This document shows, piece after piece, positions 1 to 10,680 of a stretch of 64,000 nt of DNA (the stretch's first letter is position 1; each line of letters opens with the position of its first letter). The translations under genes were made by a program, and so were the position numbers. The stretch is taken from contig JAQFVV010006203.1 in assembly GCA_028023455.1 (NCBI GenBank), positions 14,796,348 through 14,860,347 of the forward strand, given 5' to 3'. The notes beneath the pieces were generated by a model. It was not told the origin of the DNA and did not search any database. It was given only the letters and a program-made list of their open reading frames with translations. The stretch is from Epiperipatus broadwayi (lineage: Eukaryota; Onychophora; Udeonychophora; Euonychophora; Peripatidae).

Positions 1-136
1 GAATAAGGTGATAGTATGAAATTATACAAATATTTGTACAAAGCATATTTACTATTATTAAGTATTTGTTTTAATTCGACTATACTGATTTGTTTAGTAA
101 GCGTGTGTATATGTATATATGCACATCAAGTTCTTT

Positions 137-245
137 TTTCCCCATATATCATAGCATCGGCCATGAGGCGAACCCGCAACAACCGTCTACAACCACTTGC
201 AAGGTGGCTGCGCTGACCTCTCAGCTAACAATGCTTGACCACACA
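137..245 (-). mobile_element. tRNA-derived SINE, family 1 (subfamily A)
   Basis: On the minus strand this is a tRNA-like unit of about 95 nt. It has a polymerase III A-box-like TTAGCTGAGAGG, a CTTGCAA anticodon-like loop and a B-box-like GGGTTCG, followed by a short A-tail that appears as Ts at 137-139. It is bounded by a 15-bp direct repeat, CACATCAAGTTCTTT, at 122-136 and 246-260, which is the target-site duplication of a LINE-driven insertion. Family members also lie at 13336, 14985, 32138 and 61310. There is no tRNA-unrelated body beyond the tail. It is not a functional tRNA because the acceptor stem does not pair. Confidence 0.88.
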
Positions 246-260
246 CACATCAAGTTCTTT

Positions 261-1557
261 AAAGGCCATCGCTTGCTGCTTTCTAATCTATTTATTATAC
301 CTTCTAAATTTTAAAATTGCATAGTAAACTTGAATGAACTTTTATGTCATCAAGATGTGGTATGTATATATGTAATGTAGCTTTATCTTTATTGTATATG
401 TGATATTTACCAATAAATAAATAAAATATAGATAGCTAAAGGAAAGGGATGATTAATTATTTTCAGTATATCACAAATGATATGATTCTCCAAAGTCCTC
501 ATACTTATAAAAATATTAGCGTTCATATTTCATATAAGATCTTGAGGTGAGATAAAGGAAGGACTTTTTTTTTAGATAAAAAAAGCTATTATTAGCTACT
601 AAAATAAGTGGAGCCACTTGAGATTGTCAATTTTAATTGGTAGTTACCAAGCAACCTTATTACTGAACATACTTCTCTAGTTATTATATGGAGACTTTCC
701 ACATAATCTTTTTTTTATTATATATATACAAATGTAATAAATTTGTGTAACTAATATGTAAATAGAAAAATACTCACATGACAATGTGTTAAACAAAATA
801 AATACAAAGTATTTAACAGTCAAGTGGGTTTTCAGCACAGTACATTAGATTCTTAGTAATCAACTGTTAAAGAATAAAAGAGCCATGAATTAATGACCAA
901 AATTCCAGAGCATGCTCAATTGCACCTTACTAAGCATTTGTTTTAATATATTATTAGAATTAGAAATATGCAAGACTTTCTTAATCCTCCTTTCCTATTA
1001 TTTGATTTGTTATAAATAATAGTAATTTTCTGAGGGTAACAATCATGCCAAGATTCTTTCTCATGCCAAAAAAAAAATAAATAAAAATAAAATAAAATTA
1101 GCATTATATGTGATGATAGGAAACGGAAAATTAAGAAAGCACGATGCATTGCTAATCTGATATGTTGAATCACAAGTTTAATTCAATGCAACTAAAAATT
1201 CTCTGGGATTTTGGCCATTAATTGTTTTTTATTTCCTAACAGTTCATGACTACTAATCTAGTATACTGCATTGAAAGTATGCTTAGCTGTTAATATATTT
1301 ACTCTGTTTTATATATTGATGTATATGGATTTATTATTTATGTGTACATATATTAAAATTATATATGTGTAGATTCTGTAAAATTATTTTTTCATTATAT
1401 TTATGTACATTAAATATGTATAAATTAATGATAGTAAAAATACTAGTAAAACATTTTCATTTAAGTTTCTGCATGTTGGACATCTTAAGCTAATTTAGTC
1501 AAATTTATTCAATAATGTTTTATGGCATGTAAAAAAAAAAAAGAAATAATATATATA
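261..1557. other. AT-rich DNA, no recognised feature
   Basis: I see only short homopolymer and TA-rich tracts here. The 76-codon minus-strand frame near 943-1173 has biased AT-driven composition and no motif. Confidence 0.5.
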
Positions 1558-1880
1558 TAAAATATTTTGTAATAAACTCTTATATTTAATGTGCATTAAA
1601 AAGACATAAATAATTAATTTTTTTAACCACAATTTGGATTTTTATAATTAACTTGAAATAAAAGTGTGGAGTGTTCAGAAATTAATTAATTCAACCAGTG
1701 ATTGAATTAATTAATATCTGGTAACTAATTCAACCAGTGATTGAATATAATTTTTGAAAGTCACAGACTTTTATTTCAAGTTAAATAAATATAAAAACCC
1801 AAATTATGGTGAAAAAAAATAATTATTTTGGGTTTTTCAATGCATATTAAACAAAAGTATTTATTATAAAATATTTTATA
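1558..1880. repeat. Foldback (palindromic MITE-like) element with internal direct repeat
   Basis: The outer 130-140 bases on each side are imperfect reverse complements. AAAATATTTTGTAATAAA on the left answers TTTATTATAAAATATTTT on the right, and an ATTTGG...CTTGAAATAAAAG arm answers CTTTTATTTCAAG...CCAAATTATGG. The centre carries AATTCAACCAGTGATTGAAT twice (1688-1707 and 1727-1746). That 20-mer is itself partly palindromic. No coding potential is visible. The divergence between the arms suggests an old copy. Confidence 0.72.
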
Positions 1881-4800
1881 TATTTATTATTTTTAACTTT
1901 TTAGTATTGGGATATTTTTTATAATTATTCATATTTCAGTCTGTATAATACTTGAAAGGAAATTAGTGTATATTAAAAATCATTTCTAATATTGATTTAT
2001 TTATGAAGGAAGTATTTTTTAAAAAGAAACTTTTACAGTGGAGGTATTAAAATTTCATGTGTTTTAAAAAGAGTGACTTTTACATTAAGATTTGTTTTTA
2101 TTTCTATTTTTATTGACCACAAATGCTTTTTAATATAAGCTTTGATTAAAAAAACATGTTTAGAACTTAGGCTGCCAACATCATAAGACTGGACACATGA
2201 TTGGACAATAATTTGAATATTTCATTGTCATATTGCATTATTTAAAATCGATTACAAAATTTAACCTAAAAAACAAAGTTTCTAAATTAAATAAAAGCAT
2301 TTAAAAGTACAAATAAAAGGTTCTTTTTGATTATTATTTCTGGCCAATGATTATTAACAATATTACTAAAATATACAGAAATATTTATATGATATTTAAA
2401 TTTTATCTTTCTATAAGAACTAATGAGGTATAAATAAAGGATAAACCAGCTTTGGCATATTATAGTTTTACTGTGTTTATTTGTAAATATGATAGCATTA
2501 AATTAAAATTATAAATCTTAGAAACTTTCTCTATATAATAGTGCAACTGCTATATGGAGAGCATTATTGCTATTTTAATAACTTGTGCAAGGAAAAGAAA
2601 TAGTGATTGTGTGATTATAAATCTTATTAACAATAAATAATGAAGTATTGCATACATTAGATAGGCATTTGTATTAACCAAAATTAAGCAGGAAATTGGA
2701 GTTATTAAGATATAGAATTTAGTTAATATTCATAATAGAATTTAATTAAATACTCAAATAAAATTATTAGCCAATTACTGATGATATTGTCTATGGAGTA
2801 AGTTACCATAATATATCCATGTAACCAAATTATAATTATTATGTTTCCAATAAGATATATAGCATCCATTACTTACGAATACTTCTATTAATAATAAATA
2901 TTCTTAGTTTGTGTCTAAAATCAGTTTCATATCATCATTATGAAAAACCATACTTAAAGATAATTAGTTTTTGATTGTTATGAAATGATTGGTAGCTATA
3001 GTTTTTAAGTTTAAGACAAACTCTCTCTTTGGTTAGTGATTTAGTTAAGTTATAAGCTCCAACTACTTTAACTATGTTTTATTCTATTATAAAAAAGGAA
3101 ATAAATGGAGTTTGATTTAATTCCATACCAGATTACATAAAAAGAATTCTGTGTGTGTATTGGAATGCCTAGAATTAGAAATTTATCCAAAATTTCAAAA
3201 TTAAGTATTATTTCTCTGTTTATTCTAAGAATAAAATTGAGAATGGAATTTAGCAGGGACTCTACAGGTGCTCATGCTCTATCTTTAGATGGCCCTCTAC
3301 TAGCAGAAACTATGCTCTTTAGGAATGATGTATTTATTATTAGTTACCATGTGGAGAGTGATTCCCAAAATAATGTTCACTAAACATTTCTGTCACAACA
3401 CTTTGTCAAATGATGTGATTGCAGTAAAATTTTTCTGCATCATAATTTGGAATTTTTTGTTAAAGAAATGGTGAATGAATATTTTATTCATTTCATTATT
3501 GAATGATATCAAAATGATATATCATTATTCAATTTTTTATCACTTTTTTTGTAAATATATTTGTTTCAACATTATTCTGGTTTTGATATTATTAAAATTT
3601 GTGAAACAAATAAATGCATTCCAGTAACACATGCGTTTCATTGTGTAATATTACTTTCATTTTTTGAAATAATTAAGGGAAACATTGTATGAAATGAGTC
3701 AATATAGCACATGAAAACATGCACAAAATATGATTATGGTATTTGACACTGAAAATGTATTAAATTAAAACTGAGAATGTTTTTTATTTTATATTTCATA
3801 AAGTATGTCTACACATGTATGCTCAAAAGTTTATTACATCTAAATTAACAAAGGCTTTTATAATTATGACAATAAAATAAATAAATTCCATATTTTTATG
3901 CCATGGTTTGAATAAAACTGAGAATCAGGGAAAGTGATATTTTGTCAATCTATAATTATGTTTAAGTAAATTAATTATCTGCCTGTCTTTTGATTATTGT
4001 TAAATCCGATGGGTTGAACAACTTCTTATGGAAAAATGTTATTTACAGATAGTTTGTCTTTAATAATTGATCCCCAACTTGAAAGATATGTTCCAAAACT
4101 ATCATGAATTATGATTAAATTTAAAAGTAAATATTTATTTACCTTTAACATTAAAAAAAAAAAAGTTAACTAACTAAGGTTCTTTGTGTATATGTAATTT
4201 GATGAAGAGAGATTTCATATTCTCTATGATGGATTGATTGATATTTGTTTATTGTTAATTTTTAAATTATTTCAATACCTTCATAGATTTTTTCCTATAA
4301 TATTCTGTTATAGCATATTATAACAGTTTTGACTGACCTACACATTTTTTATATAGAATAAAAATTTATTATAAAATTTTGATACATTTGTAAAGGAAGT
4401 TTTTCTCTGATAAAGACTACATACAAATACACCAAACTGTTAGAATATGTTGTAATACAATATTATTGGGGGATATGTATGAAGTTATTGATAAAAATTA
4501 AAATTATGCAAATCAATTAAAAAAAGGATATTTCTTTCCATAATTATGGAAGGTTATAAGAAAATATTGGTAATTTTAAAAGAATTGTATGTAAATATTT
4601 TACACACAGAGAGTTGAATTTGAAATGAAATGATTAAAACAATAGATAATACTGAACATAAATATAAAATAGATGGGTGGGAAAATGCTTAGTAATATAA
4701 GATGAATAAATAAAATGAAGTTTGAATAGCTTGCATTAATAGAGATAAGCCAGGTATGCAGATGCTATGTATTGTAATTAAAGCTTTTTTTTTTAATTAA

Positions 4801-5754
4801 TAGAAGAAGGATTATTACCTATTTGCAAGTTGATAAATTATTGTGACAAAGGGTTTCCTAGTGATTAATATTAAAGCTAAGACTCCATGACTGCTATGGC
4901 AGTTCATTTATAGATCACAATGCAAGTATGAATTATCCAAGTTATACATATGACATTTAGAAAATAAACTATTGACTATTTCTGTCACCACATTTCTATT
5001 TCCTATGACATTTGATTGCTTAACATATGACATCATTCTATTATTAACTTTATCAAAAGAAAATTTGATTTCTACTCTTTTTTCATCCATTACAATATAT
5101 ATATATTAGAATTAATAAAACAACTACCATAATAAAATAAATAAAACGCAGTCGTTAACTTTATGAATTTATTCTTTAGACAACTTATTGGTGTGAAATA
5201 GGTAGATTGCGATTGGATTAATGAAATTGATATTTTATAGAAGCAAAAATTTATGCAAGTTCTAGTTGATTCAGGAAAGACAAATATGACTTCTAACTTT
5301 TGAGTTGATGTAAATATATAGAAATTGTAAAGAACTTTCAACGTCTTGGAGTGAACATCAAAAACTAAAGAAACAATGGTCAAGTATTATGCCAGGCTAG
5401 TGTCGTAATTGCTGAATACAATAACCTAATATTTTAGACACACATACTATATTTTCACATTACAACTTGTATATGTAGAAGTATATATAAATCACTATTT
5501 TTTTTTACATCAAGTAAAATAATTGTCATAGTAAATAAATAATCATAACTTCTAAATATCTGTAATTGCAAATCGGAAGGAACTTCCGCTTTACAATCAA
5601 GTAAAATAATAATTGTCAAAATAATAAAAGTTAATTTTCTTTTATACCTTATTCGCGGGTAATTATTATTGACGTTTTAACTAAAATTAATCATCATTAT
5701 TAGTTCTCATACACATTTTCTTTTCTTTCTCTTATGCACACTCACACATGTACA
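1881..5754. other. AT-rich DNA, almost featureless
   Basis: I find no convincing gene or element over most of this stretch. A short hairpin near 2522-2572 looks like a collapsed copy of the family-3 foldback ends: TCTCTATATAATAGTGCAACT runs into GCTATATGGAGAG. A 35-bp palindrome lies near 3500-3535. CAAGTAAAATAAT occurs twice, near 5511 and 5598. The 60-97-codon frames at 3153, 4908 and 5090 show no recognisable domain. Confidence 0.45.
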
Positions 5755-6597
5755 ATATATTTTCATCACTTGAAAATTATAAAACTGACTTGTCATATTT
5801 TAAAGAATATTTATAAAAATGCAACAGCAACAATTAGATTACATAATGACATTGGGAAAGTCAACATTGAGAAAGGTGTAAGACAAGGTGACTCCATATC
5901 TCCAAAACTTTTTACAGCAGTGCTGCATGAAGTATTTTGTGGATTAAAATGGGAAACTAAAGGAGTGAAAGTAAATGGTGATTATTTAAGTCATTTAGAT
6001 TTCGCAGATGATGTAGTTGTTTTTGCAAATAATGCTTCAGATCTGCAGGAAATGTTGCAGGAATTATCAGATGAAAGTAGGAAAGTAGGACTAAAGATAA
6101 ATGTTAAAAAGACTAAAGTAATGTTTAATCGATTTGCTCAAAATATGAAAATAAAGATAGATTATGATGAATTAGAAGAATTTAACAGTTACAAATACCT
6201 TGGTCAGATTATTAATACAGATGGAAACATAATGGAGGAAATTAATCATAGAATTAAACTTGGTTGGAGTGCTTTTGGTAGACATAACTTGATACTAAAA
6301 GGAAATATACCTATGTGTTTGAAAAGGAAGGTTTTTAACAAATGTGTTTTACCAGTTCTTACTTATGGATCTGAGACTTGGACACTTAATAGAAGAGCAA
6401 TTCAGAGACTTCAGACCACTCAAAGAAGTATGGAGAGATGTACGTTGGGAGTAACAAGAAGAGATCGTAAACGCAATGTATGGGTAAGAGAACAAACAGG
6501 TGTTACTGACCTCATTGAAAAAATTAAAAGAGAAGTGGAGTTGGGCTGGACATATTTGTTAGAAGAGATGATAATAGATGGACAATTGAAATTTTAA
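5734..6597 (+). pseudogene. RTE-like reverse transcriptase fragment (287-codon open frame)
   Basis: This frame encodes the middle and C-terminal part of a non-LTR retrotransposon reverse transcriptase, which would copy element RNA into DNA at a nicked target. Visible blocks are VRQGDSISPKLF (about residues 49-60), the catalytic FADDVVVFA (90-98, a YXDD-box variant), INVKKTKVMF (about 121-130), YKYLGQIIN (about 154-162), LPVLTYGSETW (about 206-216) and QRSMERCTLGV (about 231-241). The ATG at 5734 is not the original start, and the first 20 or so codons show no family resemblance. About 80 original C-terminal codons lie in a different frame downstream, with an extra in-frame stop (TGT TAG where the sister copy has GCTAGA). 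The fragment is not expected to be active. The RTE clade assignment is from motif memory. Confidence 0.85.
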
Positions 6598-6782
6598 ACT
6601 GGATTCCAAGAAATTGTAAAAGACCCAGAAAGAGACCATATGTGAGATGGATGGATGAAATAAGAAAGTGTGCAGGGGTGATGTGGAGAAGAGAAGCTAA
6701 AGATCGGAGAAGATGGATTAAACTTGGAGAGACCTTCATCCTGCAGTGGATTGATAATGGTTGATAATGATGATGATGATGA
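5755..6782 (+). mobile_element. RTE-type LINE, 5'-truncated copy (reverse transcriptase C-terminal half and 3' end)
   Basis: The copy includes the RT palm, the thumb/C-terminal region, a short 3' UTR and a terminal run of TGA/GAT trinucleotides (about 6763-6782), an RTE-like 3' end. The endonuclease and first RT blocks are missing, so the copy is 5'-truncated or decayed upstream. The last 250 bp closely match a second copy at 51504-51770. The ancestral frame continues past the stop at 6597 in another phase, with NRWTIEILNW and a terminal WIDNG before TGA. Comparison with the second copy indicates a 2-nt deletion near 6530 as the cause of the frameshift. Confidence 0.88.
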
Positions 6783-6870
6783 TTTAATTTAATATATATT
6801 TAATGTGTGTACCGTAATCGTCTATATGTTGAAATTGTTTACCAGAGTAGCAATATATATATATTCTAAT

Positions 6871-7003
6871 GTATTGCTAATTAATTAGGAAAATTAACTT
6901 CTACGCTAGTAATGCAATTTATAATTACTTGTTCTGTAACGGTTAATCAAACCTTAATTAAAGAGATAAGTAGAAGTTAATTTGTTCCTAATTACGTAAT
7001 TGC
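6871..7003. repeat. 133-bp inverted-repeat (MITE-like) element
   Basis: The 34-bp ends are near-perfect reverse complements: GCTAATTAATTAGGAAAA at 6876 against a matching block ending at 7003. Both arms include TTAACTTCTAC or GTAGAAGTTAA. The interior is short and non-coding. No clear target-site duplication was seen. Confidence 0.65.
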
Positions 7004-7436
7004 TTAAGAAAAACCTAGTGATTGAATTGCACTTTTTTTTTTTTTTTTATGTAAATGATTTAAACTATTGTCTAAAGAAGATTTAACTATACACCGTCAT
7101 GTTTTTGTTCATTAATAGCCTATTGGCAAATACTGTATATAGATTTATCACACACACCACAACAAGAAATCGTTTAAATCACATATCTATCACGGTATAA
7201 TATATGCTTATGTTAATCAACTCATATCACCTGAAACTTCATTTTCGAATCCCGCCTATATTACATATATAAATGCAGGTTTAAGCCTGTGCAATATATG
7301 AATACTATATCTGTGTTGGTTATAACATTTTGCTTAGAAATAGACATTAGAAAAGAAATTGACTTCTAAGTACTAATATTTGTGTCATGACAAGTTTATG
7401 TTAACTTACTATTCTTTGCCACTTTATTGCCCTAAT

Positions 7437-7545
7437 CATTTTGGTGCAACGGGATGTAAGAGTTAAAAAATTCTGTTTCAAAACTTGACTCTGTATTTCA
7501 ACTGCTCATATTTTTCATGACCTTCCAGTCAATAAACAATATAAT
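7437..7545 (+). mobile_element. Degenerate SINE, family 2
   Basis: This aligns by eye with the better copies at 35319 and 38531. The shared order is GGTGCA, then a CTGTATTTCAACTGCTCAT block, then TTTTCATGA, then CAATAAACAAT at the 3' end. The tRNA-like head is heavily mutated. This is a low-similarity call that rests on the order of shared blocks. Confidence 0.45.
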
Positions 7546-7597
7546 TAATTTATTGTTATTCAATTAAGCTTGCTTTACAAATGTAATATACTTTCTG

Positions 7598-8108
7598 CCC
7601 TGATAGGTTGGTTTTGGGCAGTGTCGATCTGTGCTCATTACTTATTACTTCTTAGTTTTTTCCCAAGTTGGCTTTCCAATTTTGGGCAGGTAGACCGATT
7701 GTGGTCCCTGCCCATTTGGACTACTAATTGGGAGGCAGAGGTATCTGGAATGGTCTTGACAAGGCTTGGCTGTGGGTTGAGAGTTTATTGCTTGGTGAAC
7801 TTGGGCCTTGGACCTCACTGCCTTTTGTGGTGGGTGGTACAATGCTGGACTTCACCACCTATTCAGCTGAAGCATTTGGGTCTTCACTTTGGAGCCCCAG
7901 GGGTAGAATTATTGGGTGATGGTTAACTTCTCGACAGCCGGGCCACATGGATCCACATTAATCACATTACAGCAATTTTTATGGATGTAATTGTTTTTGA
8001 ACATATGTAAATTTTATCTTGTTACATTGAACACTTTGTAATCCTCAATGGATAAGTGTGCCCCAAAAATATTTGTAATCTTTTATTAATAAAGGTTACC
8101 TTTGAAAG
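7598..8108 (+). mobile_element. GC-richer retroelement-like insert, unclassified
   Basis: A block about 500 bp long stands out from the background by its G+C content, ending in AATAAAGG about 15 bases before the edge. It is flanked by TACTTTCTG at 7589-7597 and 8109-8117, a possible 9-bp target-site duplication. Two overlapping forward frames (118 codons at 7570-7926, 63 codons at 7728-7919) run through it, but neither shows a domain I recognise. The frame ending FGSSLWSPRGRIIG would fit a decayed LINE or LTR fragment. A solo LTR or a LINE 3' UTR are both possible. Confidence 0.45.
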
Positions 8109-8202
8109 TACTTTCTGGCAGTTGAAATACTATATGAATATTATTTTTTCATAGTGTAAATCATTTACTATAGTTGTGCTTATTAATTAATCTTGATGTC
8201 CT

Positions 8203-8325
8203 GCATGGTTTGGTGACATGGTAGATTGGTAGACTCTGGAGCTCAAGGCCCATGTTCACAATCCATATCTGCAACTTCCAGTGCTTATACTTTTTGTGAA
8301 CTCTGGAATAATAAAGCATTCACTT
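8203..8325 (+). mobile_element. SINE, family 2 (tRNA-derived)
   Basis: The tRNA-like head has an A-box-like GGTGACATGGTAGATTGGTAGA and a B-box region CATGTTCACAATCC. A body CATATCTGCAACTTCCAG...GTGAACTCTGGAATAATAAA follows and is shared with seven other copies. The head resembles the D-arm of tRNA-Gly (GTGGTAGAAT), so a tRNA-Gly-like origin is possible. That is an inference from eye comparison. Confidence 0.65.
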
Positions 8326-8448
8326 ATATTAATCTTTTATTAAATTCAAAATTAATCAACTTCATGTTTTAGGTTTTAGTTATTAATTTACTCATATCCA
8401 TATATACACAATATATTTATATACCAATATTGTAAACAAATAACATAC

Positions 8449-8452
8449 ACAA

Positions 8453-8486
<34 letters not shown>
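8449..8486. repeat. (CA)n(TA)n dinucleotide microsatellite
   Basis: A run of CA repeats passes directly into TA repeats. Confidence 0.95.
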
Positions 8487-8761
8487 TCAGTGTATGTGAA
8501 TATATATCACATTCTATAGAAAGCATTTTGAAAATTTAGTACATTTTGAACATTTCCAGTCAGTACAGTAACATAAAATAAGCTATTTTTTTTTTTTTAT
8601 AAAACATGTGTTCCATAATAGTGTTCAAGATTACAGGATTTTTTTTACAACATAAATATAGTCACATTGTAAAACATATTATGCTTTAAAAATAGTACAT
8701 ATAGTATAAAACTAGTTATTATTCAAACTCTTTATTATAAGGAACAAGTATTTCAAAATCT

Positions 8762-9037
8762 CTCTGTAAAACTGATAATGAAACCCTCCAGCACTTCCCA
8801 CTTAAATGTCCTTTTCTGCTTGGCATGAGAAATGTCATCAACTCCTGCCTTTCCTCGCACAGAAATACCATCTTCAACCTCCAAGAATCCATAGAAACAG
8901 GGGTCTTTGCAGCTATTAGACTGTCAATTTTTCTCATCTATGCTCTGTGGTTGCTCCGATGTGCCATCATCCTTGACCAGAGAGTACATTCAGTCAATCA
9001 AAAACTCTTGGACCTAATTCGCACTCTCAAAACCTGA
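8762..9037 (+). pseudogene. C-terminal fragment of a LINE ORF2 (Cys/His motif)
   Basis: The frame opens at the 5' truncation point and runs 91 codons to a TGA. It begins with LCKTDNETLQHFPLKCP, a C-x4-NET-x2-H-x4-C arrangement like the cysteine-histidine motif near the C-terminus of several LINE ORF2 proteins (CR1, Jockey, I and R1-like groups). The rest is a helical, leucine-rich tail ending LLDLIRTLKT. No catalytic RT block is present. The clade cannot be fixed from this piece. Confidence 0.7.
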
Positions 9038-9306
9038 GATACCAAACTAGCCCCACCTCCACTCCTCACAGACACTTGGGCAATCCCCCAACTCCCATCC
9101 TCTCAGCCTCTGTCATAGGACTCAACCACAAAGACATGCTTTTCTAACCAGACTGAACTAGACACCATTTCCTCTCTCCACTTCCCATTCCCTTTTTACA
9201 TGTATCCTTCCCCTCTTACCATTTTGTTCCTGAAATTTAACTTGTTTCACTGTATCTGTTTTTTTTTTTTTTTTTTGATGAATAAACATCTCATCACTGA
9301 GAAAAA
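8762..9306 (+). mobile_element. 5'-truncated LINE with 16-bp target-site duplication
   Basis: The element is bounded by perfect direct repeats AAGTATTTCAAAATCT at 8746-8761 and 9307-9322, a length usual for LINE insertions. It ends in a short A-tract (9302-9308, which merges with the duplication), preceded by GATGAATAAACATCTCATC. It contains the end of an ORF (8762-9037) and a C-rich 3' UTR. Its G+C content is far above its surroundings. An internal T18 tract lies near 9261-9278. The copy is short because reverse transcription stopped early. Confidence 0.85.
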
Positions 9307-9322
9307 AAGTATTTCAAAATCT

Positions 9323-10064
9323 AGCATAGTTGAAGAATAATTTTTAGACAATATATATTGTGTGGAAGTTTATTTATTTAATGTTACTGTTATTCAAAAC
9401 GTATTAAACTTTTAAGATATATGTATATGGTAACAATAAATGTTTTTATCATTAATTATAATTAATCTACATGCATTTACTAAAATTATAAACGCACCCG
9501 TATATAATATTTAATAATTAAGCATGCATCATCATTTGTAATATAAATGATGTGTTGATTGGAAGGATGTAATATTTAAATATCAAAAGTGATAATCTTA
9601 GCACAACATTCCCATTCTAATGATGCACACTTTATTTGAATGTGGGAAATATATAAATACATTATTACTATTTATTTTGATCTTTTTTATTTACAATTAA
9701 TAAGTACATGTGTATAAATATTTAATAATCAAATAGAAATTTACTCACCTTCATTTTGGAAATGTTACCGTTTGCATTTATGTCATATTTTATTTTCTTG
9801 TATATATTGCAGTTTAGTGACTATTATAATAATTTGTAATTATGATATGTATCATATCTATTTTATATAAACATGCCCATTTATGCAAAGTGTCTTAACA
9901 AATGCAAAAATTGATTTATAGCAATATTGGAATTACAATTTTAATTTTATTCTGATGAGTTAAAGCTAGAAATAAAGGTAAAGGAAACACAAAAAACAAC
10001 TGTAAATATATATATAATAATTTGTAATACATTAAACTGTCTTGCACTTATTCTTTTTTGTGTA
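9323..10064. other. AT-rich DNA, no recognised feature
   Basis: Only simple AT-rich sequence is visible between the LINE and the palindrome. Confidence 0.5.
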
Positions 10065-10426
10065 AAAACAGGAAAAACTCTCAATATAGTTAGTAGTGCC
10101 ACTCAATGCAAGCCAGAGTAATCAATGGATGACAGAAGACTTGTGCATAAAATCTCTATCTAGTGCCAACTTATCTAATATCCCCAGACTAGTTTCTAGC
10201 TTATGGCTTTCATCAGTGAAGAGCCTTGGATCTGAGAGCACTACACCTAGGTGCAGTACTCAGATCCAAGGCTCCTCACTGATGAAAGCCACAAACTAGA
10301 AACTAGTCTCAGGATATTGAATGAATAGGCACTAGATAGGGATTTTATGCACAAGCCTCCAGGCATCCATTGATTACTCTGGCTTGCATTGCTTGGTACT
10401 ACTGTATAGAGAGTTTTGCCTGTTTT
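10065..10426. mobile_element. 362-bp near-perfect palindrome (foldback MITE, family 3)
   Basis: The two halves are almost complete reverse complements meeting at ACACCTAGGTG (10243-10253), with essentially no loop. Outer ends are AAAACAGGAAAAACTC and GAGTTTTGCCTGTTTT. Inner landmarks GCCAGAGTAATCAATGGATG and CTTCATCAGTGA occur in both orientations. Related but shortened copies lie at 44458-44586 and 50335-50655, with fragments at about 2522 and 35500. The two opposing 65-67-codon frames are the same palindrome read both ways, not genes. Confidence 0.92.
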
Positions 10427-10530
10427 AATAACAGTTATGAGCAAGCATAAGAAATGGTGATTTTTTTTTTTTGTATTTTGTTTTTGTATCTACATTGAAA
10501 ATAGGATACAATTACAATATATGATAGAGC

Positions 10531-10680
10531 AAAAGCAGTACTCTACTCTTGTGCCATCTATAGTAAGTTTGAATAATCGATGATTACTAGAAGCTAATCA
10601 GAGAATGTGCACTATAATCTTGTAATTACTGATTACTCAAGCTTACTGCAAATGGCAGTATAAAGTAGAAAACTCTTGTT
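10531..10680. mobile_element. Foldback MITE, family 4 (150 bp)
   Basis: Left arm CTCTACTCTTGTGCCATC...AGTAAGTTTGAATAATC is answered by GATTACTCAAGCTTACTG...GGCAGTATAAAGTAGA on the right. Variants of the GCCATCTRTAGTAAGYTTGA core recur near 14790, 19080, 25520, 26100 and 26440. This is one of the clearest copies. Confidence 0.75.

Noticed and set aside
10096-10444. Two opposite-strand frames with near-identical proteins
   Set aside because: They are the two arms of one palindrome read from each strand, so their similarity carries no coding evidence.
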